A DNA stretch of 48,603 nucleotides from Psychrobacter okhotskensis. GTDB lineage: Bacteria; Pseudomonadota; Gammaproteobacteria; Pseudomonadales; Moraxellaceae. Location of the stretch: positions 1 through 48,603 of the forward strand of contig NZ_JABRVQ010000027.1 of NCBI RefSeq assembly GCF_013248965.1, given 5' to 3'. Each line of letters begins with the position of its first letter. Position 1 is the first letter of the stretch. The notes beneath the pieces were generated by a model. That model worked only from the letters and a program-made list of their open reading frames with translations. It searched no databases and had not been told where the DNA came from. The translations under genes and the position numbers were made by a program. Shown here piece by piece: positions 15,263 to 22,711 of the stretch.

Positions 15263-15901
15263 ATGAAGGTAATCGCGGTATTAAATCAAAAAGGTGGCAG
15301 CGGCAAGACTACCATCGCAACGCATCTGGCTCGTGGCTTACAGTTAAAAGGCCATAGTGTTCTACTAGTAGATAGCGATCAGCAGGGCAGTGCGCGTGAC
15401 TGGAGAGCGGTTGATGAAGACAATCCGGTACCAGTGATCGGGCTCGACAGACCAACACTTGATAAAGATTTAAAAAACGTCTCTGAAAAAGATTATGTGG
15501 TGATCGATGGATCGCCGCAAGCTACTAGTCTGGCTATTTCTGCTATAAAAGCGGCTGATTTTATATTGATTCCGGTGCAGCCGAGCCCCTATGATATCTG
15601 GGCGACCAGCGATTTGGTTGATTTAGTGCAGCAGCGTATTGAGATGATGGATGGCCAACTAAAGGCAGCCTTTGTTGTCTCACGCGCCATTCAAAATACC
15701 AATATTGGTAAAGAGGTTGCAACCGCGCTGCTTGATTATAATATTCCGGTATTAGAGACCAGAGTGATGCAGCGAGTTGCTTATCCTAATAGTGCTGCCC
15801 TTGGTAAGACAGTATTTGATACCGAATCGCCTAGTAGCAATGCGATACAAGAGATAACCGCATTGGTCAGTGAGGTTCAAATATTTTTTGGTGAGGAGTA
15901 A
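15263..15901 (+). CDS. parA: ParF-type partition ATPase (ParA superfamily, type Ib)
   Basis: A 212-residue Walker-type ATPase lacking the N-terminal HTH of type Ia ParA, like ParF. MKVIAVLNQKGGSGKTTIATHLA is the deviant Walker A with signature lysine. VDSDQQGSARDW (switch I) and YVVIDGSPQ (Walker B) follow, with PVQPSPYD further on. It would polymerise or pattern on the nucleoid to position plasmids through the partner ParG. ATG 15263 is preferred because ACAGGGA lies in a suitable position and the family starts at MKVI. It is followed after 3 bp by the RHH partner gene. Confidence 0.95.
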   Translation: MKVIAVLNQKGGSGKTTIATHLARGLQLKGHSVLLVDSDQQGSARDWRAVDEDNPVPVIGLDRPTLDKDLKNVSEKDYVVIDGSPQATSLAISAIKAADFILIPVQPSPYDIWATSDLVDLVQQRIEMMDGQLKAAFVVSRAIQNTNIGKEVATALLDYNIPVLETRVMQRVAYPNSAALGKTVFDTESPSSNAIQEITALVSEVQIFFGEE

Positions 15902-15904
15902 GCC

Positions 15905-16114
15905 ATGAGTTTATCAGCAGGTCGTCCTAGTAAGAACGTTAAGGATCAATTGGCTTTATCGGATGTGACGGACAGTCCCAAAAAGACGGTACGCGTGAAT
16001 TTTAATTTAGATGAAGATAAACACATTGCGCTCAAGCGGTACGCGCTTGAAAGCCGAAAAACGGTGACTGAGTTGTTGACTGAAATGATTGAGGAAAAAT
16101 TGGTTGAGCGATAG
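15905..16114 (+). CDS. parG: ParG-like ribbon-helix-helix centromere-binding protein
   Basis: A 69-residue protein with a flexible polar N-terminus (about 1-28). The ribbon-helix-helix fold follows: the strand KKTVRVNFNLDEDKHIALKRYA and the helix RKTVTELLTEMIEEKLVE. Compared with ParG of TP228 the lengths and the RVNxNxDExKH core agree. It should bind the ACTTATAT array upstream of parA, repress the operon and load ParF. The mobile N-terminal tail of ParG proteins stimulates ATP hydrolysis; here it contains a single Arg (SAGRPSK). Confidence 0.9.
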   Translation: MSLSAGRPSKNVKDQLALSDVTDSPKKTVRVNFNLDEDKHIALKRYALESRKTVTELLTEMIEEKLVER

Positions 16115-16141
16115 GTATAAAAAATTCGTTTTTCTATACCT
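16113..16141 (+). terminator. Terminator of parFG
   Basis: AGGTATA-AAAAA and TTTTT-C-TATACCT form a stem with one bulge and end in sequence rich in A. It begins at the parG stop codon. Confidence 0.7.
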
Positions 16142-16195
16142 AAAAAAAGGATATGTATAAAAAACTCAAAAAACTATATATATCATCGAACGCTG

Positions 16196-16345
16196 TGTAC
16201 CTTTCTAGTATCATCAGATGCTTGTTTTCTTAAGCCAGACGTAGAAGCAAGCTGCAAAAAAAATGCCCATGGCAAAACAAGCACTGTTTCCTATATCAGT
16301 ACCATATAATAGAACCAAAAACGGTTAGCAGTGCTAAGGTATATT
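16196..16345 (-). pseudogene. Remnant of a small membrane protein gene
   Basis: On the minus strand two adjoining frames read LALLTVFGSIIWY and then DIGNSACFAMGIFFAACFYVWLKK before a stop. Joined by a frameshift near 16305 they give a two-helix hydrophobic segment of about 45 residues. No start codon or family is identifiable. It is probably the tail of a membrane-protein gene left by the IS insertion next to it. Confidence 0.4.
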
Positions 16346-16420
16346 GCCCTTAATCAAAGCGTACTCAATAACGATTTAAGTTACACAAAATATAAGGGGC
16401 TTCTAGCCCCATCATTATTC

Positions 16421-16850
16421 TGAACCGCCCCGAGATTGTCGGAGACTCAACTTTCTGAGAGAATACGACAATGAAAAGACAAACCTACACTCCTGAGATT
16501 AAAAAACGCGCCGTTCGCATGCTGATTGAAGCATTAAACGATTACACCTCTATGTGGTCAACCATTCAAGTTATAGTACTGAAAATAGAATCTACTTTTG
16601 GAACATTGTGGTCATGTCATAAAAAGCGCACTAATGAAACCATACTAACCAACATTCAAGACTAAGCTACACATACTAAAGAGCTTGAACGTGAAAATAA
16701 GAAGCTTACGTAAGCCAGTTAGATTACAGTAAAAGCCGCTTTTTTCGCCCAAGGAGAGATAGGACATACAATCCAGTTGTGGCTCAGTTTATTGATAACA
16801 ATAAGTGTGTCTACGGTATTAGAGCAATATTGACTGTGCAATATAGAAGA
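16421..16850 (+). mobile_element. Degenerate IS3-family insertion sequence (copy 2)
   Basis: The left end TGAACCGCCCCGAGATTGTC is followed by an orfA start MKRQTYTPEIKKRAVRMLIEA, the HTH region of IS3-family transposases. The frame decays after NDYTSMWSTIQVI. Beyond the stop, fragments such as ELERENKKL, AAFFAQ and VAQFIDNNKCVYGIRAI (start of orfB) are still readable in changing frames. The catalytic DDE part and right end are missing. It shares its left end with the solo copy at 4071 in the same orientation. Confidence 0.8.
16471..16665 (+). pseudogene. IS3-family transposase orfA, truncated
   Basis: The open frame codes for 64 residues. The first 35 match an IS3-type OrfA (TYTPEIKKRAVRMLIEA...DYTSMWSTIQVI) and the rest (TLWSCHKKRTNETIL) is a drifted version of the expected TLRxWHKK region. 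Without OrfB catalytic residues it cannot transpose. Confidence 0.75.
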
Positions 16851-16910
16851 TATGCAATAAAATTATTTTCTACCTTTAATAAAATGCAGCAACCTAAACA
16901 AGGGTAAATT

Positions 16911-17837
16911 ATGAGTAATTCAGATAACCACAGTCACCAAGCTCCAAACCCTAAAAATATGAATAAGGCTTTCTATATTGGAATTGGTCTAAATTCTGCA
17001 TTTACGCTCATCGAGTTCATAGTGGGCTACTCAACTAATTCATTAGCTTTAATCGCAGACGCTAGCCACAACTTAAGTGATGTTGCCAGTTTAATAATCT
17101 CGTTAATTGGAATGAAATTAGCACAGAAAGCATCTACTACGCTTTATACCTATGGCTACAAAAAAGCTTCTATAATGGCTTCTCTTATTAACGCCATATT
17201 GTTAGTTACAATCGTTATAGGTATTGCGTATGAGGCCTTGGGTCGATTTGATACCATACCGGAAGTTGCAGGAAAAGTTATTATTATTACAGCTCTAATA
17301 GGTGTATTTATAAATACTGTTTCTGCTTTTGCATTCTACAAAGGTCAAAAAGACGATATTAATGTTAAAGGTGCTTTCTTGCATCTAATGGTAGATGCAT
17401 TGGTCTCTGTAGGTGTCGTTATCTCGGGCATTATTATTTACTATACAAGTTGGAATATCGTTGATCCTCTAGTTAGCTTGATTATTTCAGTCGTGATACT
17501 GTTATCGACTTGGGGTCTACTAAAAGAGAGTATCAAGCTTGCTATTGACGGAGTACCTCAAAATGTTGATCTCAGTAAAATCACTGCTATCTTAGAGAGC
17601 TATAAATTTATTCAAAACTTTCATCATCTGCACATCTGGGCCTTGAGTACCACTGAGAATGCTCTGACAGTTCATATCGTACCGAAGAGCGATGTGACAT
17701 TAGAAGAGACTCTTATTATGAAAGAAAATATTAAGGAAGATTTGGCGCATCAGAATATACAACATGCAACTATTGAATTTGGTATTAAGGCAGATGACAA
17801 TCAAAAATCGCGTGCATTAAATGAAAGTATCAACTAA
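16911..17837 (+). CDS. CDF family divalent cation exporter (CzcD/ZitB type)
   Basis: A 308-residue cation diffusion facilitator that would export Zn, Co or Cd in exchange for protons across the inner membrane. Six transmembrane helices can be followed. DASHNLSDVASL in helix II carries the His/Asp metal site, and HLMVDALVS in helix V its partner. The cytoplasmic C-terminal domain contains FHHLHIWALST, the typical regulatory metal-binding strand. A short His-containing N-terminus (DNHSHQAP) precedes helix I. The gene lies next to IS debris and 5 kb from cadR/cadA, so it is part of the metal-resistance cargo. Confidence 0.93.
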   Translation: MSNSDNHSHQAPNPKNMNKAFYIGIGLNSAFTLIEFIVGYSTNSLALIADASHNLSDVASLIISLIGMKLAQKASTTLYTYGYKKASIMASLINAILLVTIVIGIAYEALGRFDTIPEVAGKVIIITALIGVFINTVSAFAFYKGQKDDINVKGAFLHLMVDALVSVGVVISGIIIYYTSWNIVDPLVSLIISVVILLSTWGLLKESIKLAIDGVPQNVDLSKITAILESYKFIQNFHHLHIWALSTTENALTVHIVPKSDVTLEETLIMKENIKEDLAHQNIQHATIEFGIKADDNQKSRALNESIN

Positions 17838-18023
17838 AAGATGATAGACCGTATATAGCTATCTCTTTTTAAGTATGAGGCGCGTGCTTTATGTCGACAT
17901 AATTTTTTCAATCAGTTCTTATGTGATCAATAGTTTAAAACTTTTATATTTACGTGCGTTAGGACGTTACCTAGAAAAAATAAAAAACTTACGCTGATTA
18001 AATTATTATAATTAAGTTTACTA

Positions 18024-19592
18024 TTACCCTCGTCCTCTAAGTGTGGTTAGACCTTTGCCAAAATAGCTTAGTAGTAATAACAGAGTTATTATTATCAAGA
18101 TAGGATAATTTCCCATAAGCATAAAGGGAGTGTTACCAACCCGTGCCTGTATCTCACCACGTAGTACAGTACGCTCAAACTGCGGTGCGCGTTCTACAAT
18201 ACGACCTTTATGGTTAATGATAGCGGTAACACCAGTATTGGTCGCTCGAATAAACCAGCGCCCGTTCTCAAGCGCGCGCATTTGTACCATTTGCAAATGT
18301 TGCAATGGTCCTGCTGAAGTGCCAAACCAGGCATCGTTAGAGACCGTCAACAAAAAGTCAGTATCGATGGCATTTTTACGCGTGGTATCTGGATAAGCTA
18401 CCTCATAACAGATAGCCGTCCCTATATTGTGTCCACGCACCTGTAGCGGTGACTGCTGATCACTACCGCGACTATAGCTCTTAATATCCTGACTACCGGC
18501 CAAACTTGGGAAAATATCGAGCACGCCTTCAAATGGAATATACTCTCCAAAAGGCACCAGACGCTGCTTCTTGTATAGGCCTTCCGCTTCTACACCTCGA
18601 GCAATCACGCTATTGTAAAATGGGGAATACTTATCCGTACTGGCATTGAATGCCGCTTTATCCTTATAAGGGATACCAGTTATCCATGTCGTATTGGTCG
18701 CATTAGCCATTTCTATCATTTCACTAATAAAGCCCGCAGCCTCATCCTGAAACATCGGAATAGATGATTCAGGCCACACCACAACATCACGTCCCCACTC
18801 AGTGCGCGTTAACTTCGCATAAATCTTTAGCGTTTCTACTTGATATTGAGTCAGCCACTTTATATCTTGTGAAATATTACCTTGAATCAATGACACTGAC
18901 AGATCAGGTGTGCCCTTAGGTTTTGTCCATTGCGGATTGACCAGCCATAATGATGTGCTAATGGCCAATAACAGTACAGAAACGACGGCATAACTACTGC
19001 GCCGAAGCAGTAGCTCTACTAAACTTGCAGCCAATAGTATGGCAACAAAAGAGACGGCAAAAACACCAGCAACGGGTGCTAAGGACGATAACCAATACTC
19101 TTCAGTAAACGCATAACCAACAAACAGCCACGGAAAGCCTGTGAATAACCAAGTTTTTAACCATTCTTGTAGCACCCAAAGAGCAGCAAATGAAAAGGGT
19201 TGTTTGCCTACCATACGGTTAAAGGCTAGTGCTAAAAATCCATGAAACAGTCCCATACCGAGACCCATCAATCCAATCATAATCAATGCGAGCCACGTTG
19301 GAGTATCGCTATAATCATGGATAGCTGTATAGAGCCAAAAGCCGCCGACGCACCATAGCCCCATACCGTAAGCTTCACCGATAATAAAAGCGCGACGACC
19401 ACTCATATTTGGCACCAACAGCGCATATAAAATCGCTGGTGACACTATTGCTAGCGGCCAGAACCCATAAGGCGATAATGCAAATAAAAAAATAGCCCCT
19501 GCAAGCCATGCTGCTACTAGCGTAAGCCATAGCGGTAATTGATTTAAGTGAGTACTCAAACGCTTTTGTAGACTAATAGTAGACAGGTGCAT
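18024..19592 (-). CDS. lnt: Apolipoprotein N-acyltransferase
   Basis: A 522-residue Lnt, the last enzyme of lipoprotein maturation, adding the third acyl chain in the inner membrane. The N-terminal half contains about seven helices. The nitrilase-like domain carries VWPESSIP (catalytic Glu), YKKQRLVPFGEY (Lys) and AICYEVAYP (Cys), plus SNDAWFGTSAGPLQH. A final helix follows (MLMGNYPILIIITLLLLLSYF). Length is normal. Lnt is usually an essential chromosomal gene, so a full-length copy on a plasmid is unusual. It stands divergent to a DUF411 lipoprotein gene, whose product could be its substrate. Confidence 0.95.
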   Translation of the reverse strand: MHLSTISLQKRLSTHLNQLPLWLTLVAAWLAGAIFLFALSPYGFWPLAIVSPAILYALLVPNMSGRRAFIIGEAYGMGLWCVGGFWLYTAIHDYSDTPTWLALIMIGLMGLGMGLFHGFLALAFNRMVGKQPFSFAALWVLQEWLKTWLFTGFPWLFVGYAFTEEYWLSSLAPVAGVFAVSFVAILLAASLVELLLRRSSYAVVSVLLLAISTSLWLVNPQWTKPKGTPDLSVSLIQGNISQDIKWLTQYQVETLKIYAKLTRTEWGRDVVVWPESSIPMFQDEAAGFISEMIEMANATNTTWITGIPYKDKAAFNASTDKYSPFYNSVIARGVEAEGLYKKQRLVPFGEYIPFEGVLDIFPSLAGSQDIKSYSRGSDQQSPLQVRGHNIGTAICYEVAYPDTTRKNAIDTDFLLTVSNDAWFGTSAGPLQHLQMVQMRALENGRWFIRATNTGVTAIINHKGRIVERAPQFERTVLRGEIQARVGNTPFMLMGNYPILIIITLLLLLSYFGKGLTTLRGRG

Positions 19593-19831
19593 CGCAAATT
19601 ATCCAAAATTATGAGCCTTGAATTTTTAATCAAAATCCAAAACTCAGATAGACCCGTTAATACTACAGGCAGCATTTCAAAATAAAAACTGCTTATGATA
19701 CCAGTCCGCACTGCTCAATGTATAAATTTACGTACCCCGTTTGATGGGTTATTATGCTACATTACCAAACGATATGAAGTGTTACTTGACCTTCTATAGC
19801 TCACAATATCTACAGTACATGAGAGAGCACT

Positions 19832-20482
19832 ATGACCCCCTTAAAAATAAAATCCAGTCTTATATTCAATCGTCATCTGTCTAAGGGGTTGCGTGGTACG
19901 CTGGTGTTACTTGCCGCCTCATCACTATTTGCTTGTAGCCAACCGAGTAGTGGCGTATCTGATGCAAACACAACATCAGTAACAACCGAAAATGCAACAG
20001 CTATCACTTTAAAGGAAGATGAACCAAACGCTAAAAGTGCTCACATGATGACAAGGTCAGTAAGTAAACCAGACCTACTAAAAAACGTCTCAGCTACGGT
20101 CTATAAAGATGCCAATTGCGGCTGCTGTAAAGAATGGATAAGTCATGCAGAAGATAATGGTCTAAGTGCAACCGCGCAAGATGTTGCGGACTTAGCCGTA
20201 TTTAAAGAGCGCTACAGCGTTCCAACTGAGATGCGTTCTTGCCATACTGTAGTCACTACTGATGATTACGTCTTTGAAGGTCATGTACCTGCTAAGTATA
20301 TGGCGCAGTTCTTAGAAAATCCGCCAGTACAAGCTATGGGTCTTGCCGTACCTGGCATGCCTGTTGGTAGCCCAGGTATGGAGTATCAAAATAAATTCAT
20401 GCCCTATCAGGTTATGCAGCTCAATAAAGACGGGACGACCCAAGTTTATGCTGATATTGAATCGGTAGAGCAGCAATTATAG
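19832..20482 (+). CDS. DUF411 metal-binding lipoprotein
   Basis: A 216-residue protein with a lipoprotein signal (LVLLAASSLFACSQ, lipid-carrying Cys about residue 35). A Ser/Thr-rich linker follows, then a DUF411 domain: VYKDANCGCCKEWISH contains the CGCC metal-binding turn and MRSCHTVVTTDDYVFEGHVPA the second Cys/His site. DUF411 proteins occur in copper and other metal-resistance loci and are thought to bind metal in the periplasm. It is divergent from lnt across 240 bp. Both lnt and lspA on this plasmid could serve its maturation. Confidence 0.88.
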   Translation: MTPLKIKSSLIFNRHLSKGLRGTLVLLAASSLFACSQPSSGVSDANTTSVTTENATAITLKEDEPNAKSAHMMTRSVSKPDLLKNVSATVYKDANCGCCKEWISHAEDNGLSATAQDVADLAVFKERYSVPTEMRSCHTVVTTDDYVFEGHVPAKYMAQFLENPPVQAMGLAVPGMPVGSPGMEYQNKFMPYQVMQLNKDGTTQVYADIESVEQQL

Positions 20483-21287
20483 TGTGTTAGCAGTTAAGAA
20501 TACTTTGATTATAGTGTTAGCGTTAAAAGTAAATGAGGCAGGTATAAGACTGTTCTATTGCTTATAAAATGATTCTTCATCAAAAAAATCATTAGCTATT
20601 GCGACTTTAAAAGCAAAAATAACTTTGAATTTGTAACTTTTGATGACAATGTAAGCGGATTTATCGGTTATTAACCCTTAAAATAGATAAATAATTAAGG
20701 GTTAATACAAGAATATACAGGATGTATCGAAACAATTACGTAATATTACATAAGCCAGTAGGGAATTAACATCTATATCTATATTAATATTATAAATTAT
20801 TATATTATCTTAATAATTAGTTAGACCCTATATAGGGTAATTACTTCATCCAATAAAAAAACGTCTGAGGGTTAAATCTATAATTTAGATTTAACCCTCA
20901 GACGTTTTTTTGCTTATAAAACAGTAGAAATTGTTGTCAATTTAGTCAGCTATATTCTGTATATGTTACACAAACTTACATTGTAAAATGTGGAATATTA
21001 GCAATTTTTTCAACATCAAAAAAGTATTTTTGGGGTTTTTAAGGGTGATGACAGGCTAAACAGCCTATGCTAAAGTCGGCTTTGTGTTTTGGCCAGCAGC
21101 TTGATTTGCAACAGCTTCGTAAGACTTCAATGATGTGCTGTGATCGCCAATAATCATTTTTTATATGAATAATATGCAGCAGAAGTATCAGTCACTATGA
21201 CGTATATATACTTGAGTTGTTGAAATTTAATTGACTGCGCTGTTGTTGATAACAGACCATTTTGAATTAACCGTAGGTATTAGATTT
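20483..21287. other. 800-bp gene-free region with three hairpins
   Basis: No supported gene. It contains inverted repeats TTAACCCTTAA/TTAAGGGTTAA (20671-20705), the palindrome ACCCTATATAGGGT (20825-20838) and a perfect 26-bp stem (20855-20911), with AT-rich stretches between them. The shared GGGTTAA core suggests a related origin of the first and last. Confidence 0.6.
20855..20911. terminator. Perfect 26-bp-stem hairpin with A/T ends (bidirectional terminator-like)
   Basis: The left arm begins with seven A and contains ACGTCTGAGGG; the right arm contains CCCTCAGACG and ends with seven T. The loop is TAATT. Shape and tails are those of a very strong bidirectional terminator, yet the nearest genes end or start about 375 bp away. 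Confidence 0.75.
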
Positions 21288-22010
21288 ATGAAACAGGCTT
21301 TATTGATTTTGTCAGTACTGGGTATGGGCATAGCACAAACGAGTGGTGCTGCTATCACAATCTCTCAAACAAATAATACCATCACCAATACTTCTGTGGC
21401 ATCAAACTACGGTTCATCAAAAAACATCTATAGCACTAGCAGTGGTGCTTATGTTTCTAGTAATGACGAAATCAGTCAAGCTATTAGCAACCTAAGTGCG
21501 CAGGCTAAGCAAAAAGAGAGTCGGCTTTCATCATTAAACAGCCGCTTATACGCTGAAAAACAACAGCAGCAAGTCAATACAGTTCCTGATAGCAATTCAG
21601 CCCCCGCTATCGCTGCTGCTCGTGCTTCACGAGTGGCTCTATCTGGTAGCTCTGGATACTGTGCCCGTTACGTACGTAAAGCACTACAATCAGCAGGTTA
21701 TGAGTTCACCCCCAATCCTTCAGCCTATCAGTACGCCACTCGTGGCACGCTTGATAAAGCAGGTTTTAGCAAAATCAGTAATGATATGCCAACCCAAGTA
21801 GGTGATGTTATTGTCTATGATCGCTCATCAAAGCGTCCACATGGCCATATCCAAATCTTTGATGGCGAAAACTGGATTTCTGATTTCCGTCAGAACAGCA
21901 TCAGCCCATACAGTGGTGTCTATGCTTATACCACATGGCGTGATTCAAAATACGTGGATGACGCATCCGCATCAGATCGAAATATCTACCTTGCTATGAA
22001 TGATAAATAA
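21288..22010 (+). CDS. Secreted CHAP-domain protein (putative peptidoglycan amidase/endopeptidase)
   Basis: A 240-residue secreted protein. The signal peptide is MKQALLILSVLGMGIAQTSGA, followed by a Ser/Asn-rich region and a short coiled stretch (ISNLSAQAKQKESRLSSLNSRL). From about residue 115 comes a CHAP domain: SSGYCARYVRKALQSAG has the catalytic Cys and RPHGHIQIFDGENW the His, with SDFRQNSISPYS close behind. CHAP proteins cleave peptidoglycan cross-links or amide bonds. ATG 21288 was chosen because the signal peptide starts there; the longer frame from 21231 has no such features. A terminator follows at 22050. A link to the metal genes on either side is not evident. Confidence 0.82.
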   Translation: MKQALLILSVLGMGIAQTSGAAITISQTNNTITNTSVASNYGSSKNIYSTSSGAYVSSNDEISQAISNLSAQAKQKESRLSSLNSRLYAEKQQQQVNTVPDSNSAPAIAAARASRVALSGSSGYCARYVRKALQSAGYEFTPNPSAYQYATRGTLDKAGFSKISNDMPTQVGDVIVYDRSSKRPHGHIQIFDGENWISDFRQNSISPYSGVYAYTTWRDSKYVDDASASDRNIYLAMNDK

Positions 22011-22049
22011 GACCTGATAAGTCAGCACAACATAGTTATTATTTCCTCC

Positions 22050-22089
22050 AACCCCAGTAGTGATCTTAATATCATTGCTGGGTTTTTTT
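22050..22089 (+). terminator. Terminator after the CHAP gene
   Basis: AACCCCAGTAGTGAT and ATCATTGCTGGGTT form an imperfect stem followed by seven T. Confidence 0.85.
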
Positions 22090-22158
22090 GTGCTTAACAT
22101 CAGGGTGTATTTAACCTTTCATGATTTGATCAGTCAGAAATGAACACTACTAATATCA

Positions 22159-22569
22159 TTACTCATGACAAGAATTATCGGCAAGAGCCTTTAATATCCC
22201 ACATGATACCGCTGGTGCACTACTTGCACATTTCTGGCGCAAAACAGTCAAGTGCTGCTTTAAGTGCATCAGTTCTTCCATTCGTATTTCTACAGCATAA
22301 ATTTGCTTATCTAGTAAGGAGCTCACATCACCACAGTCTTTATCAGGTTCCTCCCAAAACTCAAGTAAGATTCGTACTTCGTCTAGAGCCATGTCAAGCG
22401 TACGGCAGTGTAGGATAAATTGTAGACGCTCAATGTGCTCTTCATTATATAAACGATAATTCCCTGCGCTGCGAGAAGGCTCAGGTAATAAGTGCTCCTT
22501 TTCGTAATAGCGAATGGTTTCCACTGTGGCACCTGTGCGTTTAGCGAGCTCACCAATTTTGATTGTCAT
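22159..22569 (-). CDS. cadR: MerR family cadmium/lead-responsive regulator (CadR/PbrR)
   Basis: A 136-residue MerR protein. The N-terminal winged HTH is IKIGELAKRTGATVETIRYYEKEHLL, followed by the long dimerisation helix. A C-terminal metal-binding loop carries CASSAPAVSCGILKAL plus a final Cys/His (SCHE), as in CadR and PbrR. It is divergent from cadA and would remodel the promoter with 19-bp spacing at 22656 when Cd, Pb or Zn binds. Length agrees with the family. Confidence 0.94.
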   Translation of the reverse strand: MTIKIGELAKRTGATVETIRYYEKEHLLPEPSRSAGNYRLYNEEHIERLQFILHCRTLDMALDEVRILLEFWEEPDKDCGDVSSLLDKQIYAVEIRMEELMHLKQHLTVLRQKCASSAPAVSCGILKALADNSCHE

Positions 22570-22655
22570 AATAACCTCTATGATTTAAATGATTAAAGTG
22601 GCTGTAAAGACTGGCGCTAGAGAAATTGAATTTACAAAACTGTAGATAGACAACC

Positions 22656-22686
22656 TTGACTCTAAAGCCACTAGAGGGTTCATAAT
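22656..22686 (+). promoter_or_regulatory. MerR-type promoter/operator of cadA
   Basis: The -35 TTGACT and -10 CATAAT are separated by 19 bp, longer than the usual 17, as in promoters activated by MerR-type distortion. The spacer carries the dyad ACTCTA/TAGAGGGT, similar to CadR/PbrR sites. The start codon of cadA lies 26 bp beyond the -10. Confidence 0.85.
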
Positions 22687-22711
22687 ACCATTATTCAAAG
22701 GGTAAATTATT

